From FEB-12 sp964503315 (GTDB lineage: Bacteria > Zixibacteria > MSB-5A5 > GN15 > FEB-12): 64,000 nucleotides of DNA. A program made the position numbers and the translations under genes. A model generated the notes under the pieces. The model saw nothing but the letters and a program-made list of their open reading frames with translations. It was not told where the DNA came from and searched no databases. Where the stretch lies: assembly GCA_964503315.1 (NCBI GenBank), contig CAZCZL010000010.1, forward strand, positions 1-64,000. The letters run 5' to 3'. Every line of letters starts with the position of its first letter. Position 1 is the first letter of the stretch. Below are positions 8,376-17,563 of this stretch, in pieces.

Positions 8376-11300
8376 AATGTCGCCACCACCTCTCCGCGAC
8401 CGGAGACTCGTCCCGGACGGTCATCGGAGTGACGACCACTGAAATTGAAGTTTGCCTGGAGTCCCTGACGAACCGCGTACTTGAATCCGACTGTCCAGAG
8501 CGCCCCCCGTTTCCCGTTGTGATCATCCGTCAGGGTGTACGAGAAATCGTCTGACAACAATTCAATTGATTGACGGTATAGTTCCAGATCAACCCGCAAT
8601 TCTCCTCTTTGGACAGCCCGCAATTTTCCCCCTATAAGCACGGCGAAAAGATCTGCCTTGTCATCTTGCTCTGAGACAGCGTGACGAACCGACAGACCCG
8701 CGCTCCATTCAAACTGCGTTTGTGGTCTTCGTACCAATATGGTCCCGCGCATTCCGTCGATCGAGCCCGCGCCGCTATAATATTGATCCCGGTCGGAGCG
8801 AAATATCTCAGCAGACTGCTCCAACAACATCTCGCCGGATGCCTGTTTCAGCGTGACACTCCCCCGGCTCTCCTTGCGCTCTTTCCCCGCTCCACCAATT
8901 GTTCGTTTCTCAAGTTCATCCGTGATCGCCAGATTCACCGCGTAGAAACTCTTCCATTGAAACAGCCGCAGTTCGCCGTCATAGCGTCGTGAAAGCAGCA
9001 GATACGGCTGCGATCCATCCGAATAGAACGGCAGCACCCACCAGGCCGATCGCTTCCCTCCCTCCACCATTTCTTCGCGGATGTTGGAGACCACCCGCAC
9101 CGCAACGCCTTTCAGCTCCTTGCTGAAAAGAAAGCTCTTCTCCCCGCGCGTCACCTCGGCCCGCTCCGACAGCAGTTCTTCAACCTGAATGTAATTGCCG
9201 TATGGATCAGGCAGGTATTGTCCGTTCTCCAGTCGGTAATTCCCCCGCCCCGGTTCAACCTCCAGATAGCTGATGCCACGTTCATTGCGAAGTTCGTTGG
9301 ATATCAGATACGAGGCCTGTGTCTGCAATCGTCGCCGGCTGTCCGAGTAGCTCAGTGAGCCGCGTCCAAGGAAATTGGAGCTCCGTGCGGTTATATCGTC
9401 AAGCCTTTGCCACCCCAATTCACTGGTAATACTGAGATTACCCAGTTGCCGCGTCGAATTCGCCAGTATCCGATCCCGCGTACCGGAGGCAAACCAATTC
9501 AAATGCAAACTATCCTCATCATACCGCTCGTAGCGGATAGACTCGGTCGATGACCCACCTGTCAACTCAAATCGTCTGAACCTGAGTCCTGCTTCTGCAC
9601 CAGAGTAATCATTGTGGCGACTATCATACTCATAGGTCGCTTGCGCCCGAAGATCGTGACCCAACTGGTAACTTGCGGAGGTCGAGAAACCGTTCATATC
9701 TCCGTCTGTTTCGGCGGCGGAAGTATCAAAGGTCGAAGCGAGCGACATAATGGTTGATCTCAAGTTCAACTTCTCCGACGGTCGAATACTGACACCTACT
9801 TCTCCCGAATTTACCTTGAACTGATCGCCGTAGGTCAATCGAGCCACGGATGGCGTCACCACCACCCCGGTCAGAGGAGCGATTGTTAGCTCCGCCTGAT
9901 GAAGCAGTTCGTTCTCGGTCGGTCGCCAATTGTACGGCAGGAAGAATTCGCGCGAGAAGTCCGCCTGATTCAGTCGTTCTCTTAAGTTGAAGTCCGGTTC
10001 ACGAAACCGTCGCTCTATCTTCAGATTTCCTTGCTCGCCATGCAAAACCCAGTCTTTCATATATTCAAGCCGATAATACACGCCGTCATTGTCAGCATCA
10101 CCCAGCGACGAAAACAGGTTCCTGTCATGCGAAGTTTGCCGAATATCGGCGGAGAGTCTTCCCGCGGAAGTGCACAATCCGATCTGACTGGCATAGTAGT
10201 CAGTTCTTTCCGGTCGGGGTATCTTCCGCACCGGCGCGTGGTCCCCATTGTTCGCCCCAACAAACTGGTAGCTATTCCCCCCGACATACCGGTACTCTCC
10301 ACTGCCGTTTCCCACGTAAGAGAATGTGATCCGATACTCTCCGTTGCCGCTCCCCACATATGTCCAGACTGTGTCAGGAAGGCTGTCCGCCACAAGGATG
10401 TAGTCTCCTGCTGTGTCCGGCACCACACCCGTTTCATACAGGTCCTGATCTCCGCTGGTCTCGAGCAAAGCGCGATCCTCGTCGCTCAATTCACCGATTA
10501 AGAGCTGACTCTGGTCATCCCCTTCCCGAAATTGAGACACGCTCACGGTCAGCAGCGAGTCACGAATACTCACACCGCCCCCCAGGGTCAGCATCTCCTG
10601 GCGAAAGCTTGTCGCCAGTGGCTCGAAGTCGATCTCGATCCGGCTTCGACGGTCTATCGGATGCCGCGCCGTGAAGGTTATTTGGCCCGCCGGGTAATCA
10701 ACGGTGTAATCTTTGTCTGCTCCACGCTCCAGTTGCCGACCGTCAAGCCAAACGGTCTCCGATCCCGGCACTACCGGCGATGTTGTCTGTTCTCCTCCCA
10801 TCCGATACGGTCCCTGGAACCGATCCTGACCGGTCAGTGTGATCGATTGAAACCTCCCTTTCGGGCGTGCCGCCCCGCCCTGCAAATGCCATGATGGGTA
10901 GGTCAACTTCACCGCGGCTCCCGACACCTGCTTGGCCGGACCGCCATATTCTCGGGTGAGCGTGATATCGCCGATCTGCGCATGGAGCGTTCGCGAGCGA
11001 AGTTGCAGATTCAGCTTATCCAATTCCGTCAATCGACTTGTCGAACTCCCATACGAAGGATCATACCCGCGATCTGTCAGTGCCCCGGTCAACTCCAATC
11101 CGGGCGACAGTTCGCCGTTAATCCGCAGATCCAGAGATTGACCGAAATCTGCCTCCCCCTGGGTTCGACTGCTGAAACGGAATGTCTTTGCCCCGGATAT
11201 CTTGATATCCCTCGCGAACCCATCCGTTCGTGTCGTGGGCGACAGATCTGAAGGAAGCGGGATCGGGTTGCTCGGAGTGGAGGCTTCCGGTATTGGTCTC

Positions 11301-11605
11301 CCATAGGTCCGCGCCACCCACGCTGGTACCGCATGAAAGATCACCGAGAGTGTATCTGTAGGGGCGAGCCCGATGGCCGAAACGTCTATGCTCCCTCCGG
11401 TCTGATCGATCGAGTAGTCTTCGCCGCGTAATAGTAAACGCGCGCCAATGCTCAGCGAGTCGCTGTTGAGGAATAGCCCGCTACTGGGAAGATAAATCCG
11501 TTGGGGGAGATTATCCGACGTGAATTGGAGTACGGTCCGCGCGGTCGCCGGAGGATACGCCGCCAGCAATAGCATCCCGACCAGACACGCGTGACGCAGC
11601 CTCAT
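8372..11605 (-). CDS. Large probable outer-membrane beta-structured protein, unknown function
   Basis: The 1077-residue protein has a signal peptide (MRLRHACLVGMLLLAAYPPATA). An N-terminal beta domain contains FTSDNLPQRIYLPSSGLFLNS and a repeated GDYIL / YVGSGNGEYRITF motif around residues 390-440. After about residue 450 it is a long run of alternating hydrophobic/polar strands with Tyr/Arg/Glu-rich turns, ending in NFNFSGRHSDDRPGRVSGRGEVVATF, the look of a large barrel. I do not recognise a named family. The stop overlaps the Omp85 start by 4 bases, which suggests the two proteins work together. The gene follows an NHL lipoprotein by 19 bases. The segment DYTVDYPAGQITFTARHPID suggests Ig-like beta-sandwich repeats before the barrel. 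Confidence 0.7.
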   Translation of the reverse strand: MRLRHACLVGMLLLAAYPPATARTVLQFTSDNLPQRIYLPSSGLFLNSDSLSIGARLLLRGEDYSIDQTGGSIDVSAIGLAPTDTLSVIFHAVPAWVARTYGRPIPEASTPSNPIPLPSDLSPTTRTDGFARDIKISGAKTFRFSSRTQGEADFGQSLDLRINGELSPGLELTGALTDRGYDPSYGSSTSRLTELDKLNLQLRSRTLHAQIGDITLTREYGGPAKQVSGAAVKLTYPSWHLQGGAARPKGRFQSITLTGQDRFQGPYRMGGEQTTSPVVPGSETVWLDGRQLERGADKDYTVDYPAGQITFTARHPIDRRSRIEIDFEPLATSFRQEMLTLGGGVSIRDSLLTVSVSQFREGDDQSQLLIGELSDEDRALLETSGDQDLYETGVVPDTAGDYILVADSLPDTVWTYVGSGNGEYRITFSYVGNGSGEYRYVGGNSYQFVGANNGDHAPVRKIPRPERTDYYASQIGLCTSAGRLSADIRQTSHDRNLFSSLGDADNDGVYYRLEYMKDWVLHGEQGNLKIERRFREPDFNLRERLNQADFSREFFLPYNWRPTENELLHQAELTIAPLTGVVVTPSVARLTYGDQFKVNSGEVGVSIRPSEKLNLRSTIMSLASTFDTSAAETDGDMNGFSTSASYQLGHDLRAQATYEYDSRHNDYSGAEAGLRFRRFELTGGSSTESIRYERYDEDSLHLNWFASGTRDRILANSTRQLGNLSITSELGWQRLDDITARSSNFLGRGSLSYSDSRRRLQTQASYLISNELRNERGISYLEVEPGRGNYRLENGQYLPDPYGNYIQVEELLSERAEVTRGEKSFLFSKELKGVAVRVVSNIREEMVEGGKRSAWWVLPFYSDGSQPYLLLSRRYDGELRLFQWKSFYAVNLAITDELEKRTIGGAGKERKESRGSVTLKQASGEMLLEQSAEIFRSDRDQYYSGAGSIDGMRGTILVRRPQTQFEWSAGLSVRHAVSEQDDKADLFAVLIGGKLRAVQRGELRVDLELYRQSIELLSDDFSYTLTDDHNGKRGALWTVGFKYAVRQGLQANFNFSGRHSDDRPGRVSGRGEVVATF

Positions 11606-11624
11606 CCTTATAACCCGCCGACCG

Positions 11625-12584
11625 TTACTTGAAGATCAATTTGCAGAGCACCAGCCTGCCGTTGGCGACATCCGAGATGACCAAGGTCGAATCAGTCAGG
11701 CGACTGAATCCCGCTGGCACCACGTCTTCGTTCCCTTTGCCGATCAGGCGGATACCTCCCGGCGCGAGATTTCGCCCGTCTCTATCAAAGCAGAACACAC
11801 GGTTGGCCAATTTATCCAGCACCCAGGCCGAGCGGCGGGCATCCAGCGACACCGCGACCGGTAATATCATTTCATCGTCGGTCAATCGCTGAAGATCATT
11901 CCCGTAATCGTCGTACACCATTACCCGGGCATTGCCGCCATCGCAGACATAAAAGCGATCATCTTCGTCGGTCGCGCATCCTTCCGGGTCGCGCAATGGC
12001 CCGCCCCCCGCGCCAAAATCACCGATAAACTTTTCAAACTGTCCAACATTGTCAAACACCGCGACTCTATCCCGTTCCAGATCTGCTACCCAGAGTGAAC
12101 CGAAATTGGTCACCGCTACTCCGCTCGGTTCCCCGAACTTGAAGGCATCTTCATCATCGGTGAAGGGGATCTCGTCGACAAAGTTCAGGCGGCCATCCAT
12201 GCGGACCAACCGACGGTTCCCTGCGTCGCATATCCAGAGATTGAGTTGATTATCGATCGCCATTGCGCGCGGGCGATTGAACAGCCCCGGCTGTCGGCCA
12301 AATCCGCCCCGGTCGACTATCGGACGCATCAACGTGTCAAACTTGATGATCCTGTTGTTCCCCTCGTCACACAGATACGTCTCCCCTCGAAAATCTGTCA
12401 CGATCGCCGATGGATTACGCAGCACCTGCCCCATGACCGGAGCATCAAGAAATCGTTCGATTAGGATTGCACTGGGTTGGTTAGGCGCGGATTGCGCAGA
12501 AATAGCGGATAACTTTTTGGATGCCGGACCTCCGCACCCACTCCCCCAGATCATCAGCAATGCCAATACGACAACGCGCCTCAT
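11625..12584 (-). CDS. NHL-repeat (six-bladed propeller) lipoprotein
   Basis: A lipoprotein signal (MRRVVVLALLMIWGSGCGG, lipobox GSGC) is followed by about 290 residues of NHL-type repeats. Their consensus is visible as PSAIVTDFRGETYLCDEGNN, RPRAMAIDNQLNLWICDAGN, EPSGVAVTNFGSLWVADLER and DPEGCATDEDDRFYVCDGGN, each with the LWV/IxDxxNxRV end. Such propellers usually bind proteins or glycans, or act as periplasmic scaffolds. SD GGAG lies a few bases before the ATG. It sits inside the envelope array, 10 bases after a DUF5683 gene and 19 before the large outer-membrane protein, so a periplasmic adaptor role is plausible inference. Confidence 0.82.
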   Translation of the reverse strand: MRRVVVLALLMIWGSGCGGPASKKLSAISAQSAPNQPSAILIERFLDAPVMGQVLRNPSAIVTDFRGETYLCDEGNNRIIKFDTLMRPIVDRGGFGRQPGLFNRPRAMAIDNQLNLWICDAGNRRLVRMDGRLNFVDEIPFTDDEDAFKFGEPSGVAVTNFGSLWVADLERDRVAVFDNVGQFEKFIGDFGAGGGPLRDPEGCATDEDDRFYVCDGGNARVMVYDDYGNDLQRLTDDEMILPVAVSLDARRSAWVLDKLANRVFCFDRDGRNLAPGGIRLIGKGNEDVVPAGFSRLTDSTLVISDVANGRLVLCKLIFK

Positions 12585-12594
12585 CTGACTCCAT

Positions 12595-13374
12595 TTAGAA
12601 TGGCGTGCGAACGGACAAGACCACCTGCCGGGTGGTCGACAGCGGATTCAGCTCGAGCCGCACCGGCGCATCCGAAAACTCCCGGTCAAGCCGGCTGTTG
12701 TACCGCTTCACATCGCGCACGGCGTCGATAACCGATACAATACGCGTGACAATCGCGATACCGATGAAGAAATCTGCCGTGCGATATGCCTCACGGCTCC
12801 GATTCTTCAAATGCCGATAGGTCCCCCGGTCGGCTTCTGATTGCCACTGCCAGTGATTCTCGGGCGAATCGACCAAATAAGGTCTATCCGTGTCAAACAC
12901 CCGTCCGAGAGTGTTATATTCATTGATACTCGAGTAGAATCCGACCAGGTCGCGGAAATCGTCACTCTTGTCTTCAAGTTGCGCGTTCGCGTTGGTCTGG
13001 GCAAAGCGGATATAATCTTCCTCCTTCGCGTGACCATAGATCCGATACGACGCATAGCCGATCCAGGTGACCGCGTCGGTCGCGAAAAAGATCCGCGCCT
13101 TCCCTCGATTCCCTACATAGTATTCCCCCAAACCCGGAATCAAGGTCGAATAGAGCGCGGCTCGGAAGATCGACTTCTTTCCTTCAGCGCTGACCTTTGA
13201 TTGACTCTGCGTGCCGCCCTTCTCATGGTCGAAATCATCATCCGCCAGAGCCATCTCAACGCGCAGGGCTAAATCAACTTTGGAGAAATGCAGATCGCCG
13301 GCGCACGAACGTTCTGCGCCGAAACCACTGACGAGCATCCCGAGCAGTAAGACAATGAGTGTATGTTGCTTCAT
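12595..13374 (-). CDS. DUF5683-type membrane protein (first of a tandem pair)
   Basis: The 259-residue protein has a signal peptide and a central AALYSTLIPGLGEYYVGNRGKARIFF motif (about residues 72-97), the hallmark of DUF5683-like proteins in the FCB group. A hydrophobic stretch (DAVTWIGYASYRIYG), a polar helical segment and a second hydrophobic stretch (ADFFIGIAIVTRIVSVIDAV) follow. The end is beta-like (VRLELNPLSTTRQVVLSVRTPF). It shares this plan with the neighbour at 13379-14269, 4 bases away, so the two are a divergent tandem duplication. Function is unknown. Confidence 0.65.
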   Translation of the reverse strand: MKQHTLIVLLLGMLVSGFGAERSCAGDLHFSKVDLALRVEMALADDDFDHEKGGTQSQSKVSAEGKKSIFRAALYSTLIPGLGEYYVGNRGKARIFFATDAVTWIGYASYRIYGHAKEEDYIRFAQTNANAQLEDKSDDFRDLVGFYSSINEYNTLGRVFDTDRPYLVDSPENHWQWQSEADRGTYRHLKNRSREAYRTADFFIGIAIVTRIVSVIDAVRDVKRYNSRLDREFSDAPVRLELNPLSTTRQVVLSVRTPF

Positions 13375-13378
13375 CGCC

Positions 13379-14269
13379 TCAGAACCTCACCGTCGCGGTC
13401 AAATAGGGAGTGTCATTCGGTAGACTGAGTGAACGGACCGATGCTTCCAGCCCAATACTCGAGAACTCACGGTCGCCGCCCCCAACCTGCTTGTTATGTC
13501 TTTTCGCGCCTATATAGGCCTCAAATCCGCTTATCAGGTGATTCACGATCGAAACGATGATCATCCGTTCTGCCTGATCGTACTTATCATTAGCATCCTT
13601 GCGCATCTGAAGATACGCCTCGCGACGCGCACTGATCGGCGTATGAGCCTGGTCAACGATCGCGATATCCGGATTGCTGAGCCAATCATTCAGACCAAGA
13701 CCATCTCGTGTCGCGTCATCCCACCCCCAGGCGAATTGATTGTATTTGCCGGTCATTTCGAAATATTGCCCGGTCTCCGTATCCGGGAGGTGGTGGCTGA
13801 CCTCAACCGCAACGGCCGAATCATCGTCCCGCACACCGTACGCCGCTTCAAGATAATCCGCGTAGGATTCACGACTCCAATGCGCCCGCTGGAAATTCTC
13901 AAATGCCGTCGTCATGTCCTCGTAATCTCCGTGCCACTTGAAGTACATTGCCCACGCGGTTACTTCAACTCCCAGGAATACGAATGGCTTGATCCTGCTT
14001 CCATTATAGTATTGTCCCAGGCCAGGTACGAGCAGACTGAGCGCAAACGCCTTCCCCGGAGATTTACGACCGCTCGATACTTCTTTATTTTCAGACTGCT
14101 CCAAATCAAGCTGGTTACCTTCTGCCCACGCCATGGTCGAACCGTAGCGCAACTCAAGCCCGGTACGCTCCAGCTCAGTCAGCGTCACCAGATTGTCAGC
14201 CAGTGCGGAGCTGACCAACAGCCCCACTACAACCGACAACATCAGTAGCTTCGTCAAAGAGAGATTCAT
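13379..14269 (-). CDS. DUF5683-type membrane protein (second of a tandem pair)
   Basis: The 296-residue protein has a signal peptide (MNLSLTKLLMLSVVVGLLVSSALA) and the motif AFALSLLVPGLGQYYNGSRIKPFVFLGVEVTAWAMYF. A charged helical middle (YEDMTTAFENFQRAHWSRESYADYLEAAYG) and a late hydrophobic segment (MIIVSIVNHLISGFEAYIGAKR) follow. The C-terminus is DTPYLTATVRF. The LPGLGQYYNG core is DUF5683-like. The gene overlaps the M6 protease stop by 4 bases and precedes its paralogue by 4 bases. Function is unknown; the conserved positions shared by both copies suggest they may form a complex (inference). Confidence 0.65.
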   Translation of the reverse strand: MNLSLTKLLMLSVVVGLLVSSALADNLVTLTELERTGLELRYGSTMAWAEGNQLDLEQSENKEVSSGRKSPGKAFALSLLVPGLGQYYNGSRIKPFVFLGVEVTAWAMYFKWHGDYEDMTTAFENFQRAHWSRESYADYLEAAYGVRDDDSAVAVEVSHHLPDTETGQYFEMTGKYNQFAWGWDDATRDGLGLNDWLSNPDIAIVDQAHTPISARREAYLQMRKDANDKYDQAERMIIVSIVNHLISGFEAYIGAKRHNKQVGGGDREFSSIGLEASVRSLSLPNDTPYLTATVRF

Positions 14270-17200
14270 CGTATCACCGCCACATCTGTAAACGCTGTTT
14301 TGGTCTCGCCATCAAACTCTACCACAATGCGACACCGATAGACTCCGGGCGTGACATCGCCGCACTGCCAGACAGACTCGTTCGTCCCGGCGAATACAGG
14401 ACCGAGGAACGATGCTATCTCTGTTCCAGAGAGATCGTAAATGCTCATTTCAACTCTCCGGGCATCCTCGCCAAGTTCATAACGGAATGTCGTATTGCCG
14501 CTGGTCGCCGGATTGGGATAGTTGAAGAACTTCTTTTCGTCGAACAGGGTCGCCATCGGGACCGGATCAACCAACTCCTCCACCGGCAGCGCGAATGACC
14601 CCCGCGCGTCATGGCCGTACATCGGCCAATAGTTGCGTGTCGAATCGGTCAACACATTCCAGGCATAAAACCAGCCATCCACTCCAACATACCCCAACTT
14701 CGCCGTCGAGTCTGAGTGGAACAAGACAGGTGAGCCAACTCCCAATTCACCTCCCGAAAGCGGGAATCCGTAGGTCTTGCCGATGCCGAAGGAATAAATG
14801 TTCCCAATGCCGGTCGGGAAGATCATCTCCGGCACGCCCGTGCGGTTTATCTCCGCATGGATCGGCGCGGCGATCACACTGTCCCATGGAAACCTGTCAT
14901 ATATCTCACGCGGAAAATCGGTCAGCAACTGCGCCCGACGATCGAACGCATAAAGGCTGTTCAGTCCGCCGAGTATCATATCCGGCCAACCATCCAGATC
15001 TACATCCCCGGCGACTGGATTGGCGGTAAAGGCGAAACCCGTGCTCTTCTCTTCGAGAATCCTTAGTACAGGCTCGGTGCCGGAAGTATCAATGGTCGCA
15101 TAAACGATATTCCCATCCGGTGATGCCGCCAGTATCTCCGGCTGGCCATCCCGATCCATGTCGCAAACCACCGGCCCCCAGTTGTAATATCCCGGCAGCT
15201 CCATCGTCACTGATGGCGTATCCAGCCAGGTCAGGCGAGTTACCGACTCATCACCGTGCATCACGACCGCGCGCATCCCCAGGAGGCACATCCCGTGATA
15301 CTGTTCATCCGTTACCCTGAACGCGCTCGTCGCGCCGACCGCCCCGGTAAATCCATACACCATTCCGGAATCAGTCAGCACCAGAAAACGATCGCTGAAC
15401 GCCATCGCTATCGGCACTCCGGTCACTGAATTCAGGTTGCCGGTGAATTCGGCCAGACCATTGGGTGGATCATCATACTGCGTGATGAACGCTACTGTCC
15501 CACCCGATGCCGACGACTGGTACCCTATCCCGATCATCTTCATTGGATCAGCGCCGAATGTCCCCACGACCGGCTGAGTCGTGATATCGCTGTTGGCAAT
15601 AAAATATGCCGGCATCACATGCTCGCGTCCCGGATAAACCGACGCGAATGAGCTATCGGTATAGCGCGGACAGGCCGCGCACGTATCAGCTACATCCAGC
15701 AGGTAGTTCCCACCGGATTCAGTCATCACCTGCAGGAATCGTCCCGACGCCACGATCACTTCGGGCGAACCATCGTCATTCAGATCCGCAACCACCGGTG
15801 AGATACCATACACCGGCCGACCCACGCGCACCGGGAATCCTGTCGCCAGGTTTTCGGTCTCCAGATCGAACAACATCACACTGTCGAGATACGTGACGTC
15901 GCGGGCGCCCGATGGCCTGATAGTATCTCTGGTTATCCCGGTGAGATAAACGCGCGTGTTGTTGCCGCTATTATCTATAGCCGCCGGATTGGTGTTCGGG
16001 GTGAACGATGTATTGCGATCATCGCGGAACATATCATTCTCGCTCCCAAACCCGGAGCGGTAATATCCGCCGAAATTGACCAACCCATCCGCTTCTATCA
16101 ACGTCAGGAATTTCCGGTCGGGGTTGTTCTGCAGATCGTTGTCTTCGAAATTGTTCTGACCGTCCCCATCCCAGTCCAGTCCGGCCACCGCTTCATCAAC
16201 ATGATAGATCAGCATTCCCGAACCCGGAATGAGGAAATCATACTCACCGGTGAATTGCCGCGCCAGATTGACCGGCCCCTGAATGACATTGGTCGCCGAA
16301 TCAACCAATGCCGCTGTCTGTAGTCCGTCTGTCTCCTGCAGGCGATTCTCGATCAGGTAGAACTCGTTTTCCGAGATAGGGACTCGCGCGATCTTTATCC
16401 CCGCTGTCGCAACTTCGGCCGCGACCACGCGAATATCCGACCCCTGCCGGAAATCTACCACCGGCACGTACCCAAGGTACGCCCGGGACCAGGCGTCCGG
16501 ATAGATCGGTATCGCCCCAAACACTTGGCCGGTCTCAAAACCGAAATCAATCCCGGTCGAAAATCCATTGTTGTCCATCAATGAGAAATCGCCAAGTTGC
16601 GACAGGAAATTGTCAGTGCGATACACATCCACTAGACCAAGTTGGTGACCGAACTCATGCGCCAGTACAGCGTTGAGCGCCGTCGCGCGGTTATCCTGGC
16701 TCGATGTCTCCGGCATCAGGAGCGCCGTTCGCACAAAATTCGCCCCGCCATCAACCGGAATCGAATCCCCGAACTTGATGAATCCAGTGAACAGATCCGA
16801 ACATGTGGGCGGAAAGCCGATATCATTCTGACGATCCGAACCGGCATGGAACAGAATGATCGCGTCATACAGCGAGAAGTCGATATTCGTGTCCCCCAGT
16901 CGGTGCAGCGTATCGGCCAGACGGATACAGTCCTCGAAGTAGTCTTCCAGTCCTATGACCACCGAATCACATCGGCCATAATGCGACATCGGATACGGCA
17001 GTGTGTAGGCGGAGTCGCTCACTTCGGGAAAATTGTGCCAAACTATCTGGACATGACCATCCGAAACTTGATTCCAGTATCGGTCCAGCGCCGTCATGTG
17101 GGCATTGAAATACTCTTTATTGTGCGGAGGAGGATCGATCCAGTGACCGACTTGATCGTAGTAAGCGGCGGAATCTAGTGGATTAGAGAGCGGCCTGGAG

Positions 17201-17538
17201 AAATCCATTCGTCCGCGACCGGTGGTGTTCGGGTCGTCAGTCGTTTCATACTGAAAATTGAAACGAAGCGCCAACACATGGATCACCGCCTGCTGTTCCC
17301 CCAATGCCGCTTTGGGCAGGGACCATGGCTTGTCGCGCTCGACGCGAAGTTGCTCCGGAACATGCATCGGGCCTCCCTCGGGAGTGAGGCACCGATGGTG
17401 CACCGTGTTTTCGCCGGTCGCCGGAACCTGGGTTTTGGTTCCTATGAGGACCTTGTCAGCCGATTTGCCCGCGGTCGCGAGTAGTATCAGCAGACACCCG
17501 GCCAATCCTATTGACCCAACCCACCTCTGTCTCTTCAC
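14266..17538 (-). CDS. Secreted M6-like metalloprotease with FlgD-like C-terminal (type IX-like) domain
   Basis: I place the start at GTG 17538, preceded by SD AAGGA about 8 bases upstream. This gives signal peptide MKRQRWVGSIGLAGCLLILLATAGKSA and a 25-base gap from the upstream gene; the in-frame ATG at 17640 would overlap that gene by 77 bases. The zinc site AVLAHEFGHQLGLVD (HExxHxxGxxD) lies near residue 295 and marks a metzincin-type M6 peptidase. The region beyond about 560 has FG-GAP/VCBS-like repeats (VVADLNDDGSPEVIVASG, VVCDMDRDGQPEILAAS, VAGDVDLDGWPDMILGG). The last 90 residues form an FNYPNPATSGNTTFRYEL domain of the FlgD-like / T9SS type A kind. The protein is probably exported and surface-attached through the PorU/PorV pair encoded upstream. 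Confidence 0.87.
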   Translation of the reverse strand: MKRQRWVGSIGLAGCLLILLATAGKSADKVLIGTKTQVPATGENTVHHRCLTPEGGPMHVPEQLRVERDKPWSLPKAALGEQQAVIHVLALRFNFQYETTDDPNTTGRGRMDFSRPLSNPLDSAAYYDQVGHWIDPPPHNKEYFNAHMTALDRYWNQVSDGHVQIVWHNFPEVSDSAYTLPYPMSHYGRCDSVVIGLEDYFEDCIRLADTLHRLGDTNIDFSLYDAIILFHAGSDRQNDIGFPPTCSDLFTGFIKFGDSIPVDGGANFVRTALLMPETSSQDNRATALNAVLAHEFGHQLGLVDVYRTDNFLSQLGDFSLMDNNGFSTGIDFGFETGQVFGAIPIYPDAWSRAYLGYVPVVDFRQGSDIRVVAAEVATAGIKIARVPISENEFYLIENRLQETDGLQTAALVDSATNVIQGPVNLARQFTGEYDFLIPGSGMLIYHVDEAVAGLDWDGDGQNNFEDNDLQNNPDRKFLTLIEADGLVNFGGYYRSGFGSENDMFRDDRNTSFTPNTNPAAIDNSGNNTRVYLTGITRDTIRPSGARDVTYLDSVMLFDLETENLATGFPVRVGRPVYGISPVVADLNDDGSPEVIVASGRFLQVMTESGGNYLLDVADTCAACPRYTDSSFASVYPGREHVMPAYFIANSDITTQPVVGTFGADPMKMIGIGYQSSASGGTVAFITQYDDPPNGLAEFTGNLNSVTGVPIAMAFSDRFLVLTDSGMVYGFTGAVGATSAFRVTDEQYHGMCLLGMRAVVMHGDESVTRLTWLDTPSVTMELPGYYNWGPVVCDMDRDGQPEILAASPDGNIVYATIDTSGTEPVLRILEEKSTGFAFTANPVAGDVDLDGWPDMILGGLNSLYAFDRRAQLLTDFPREIYDRFPWDSVIAAPIHAEINRTGVPEMIFPTGIGNIYSFGIGKTYGFPLSGGELGVGSPVLFHSDSTAKLGYVGVDGWFYAWNVLTDSTRNYWPMYGHDARGSFALPVEELVDPVPMATLFDEKKFFNYPNPATSGNTTFRYELGEDARRVEMSIYDLSGTEIASFLGPVFAGTNESVWQCGDVTPGVYRCRIVVEFDGETKTAFTDVAVIR

Positions 17539-17563
17539 CAAAGAACATCCTTCCGGTTGCGAC

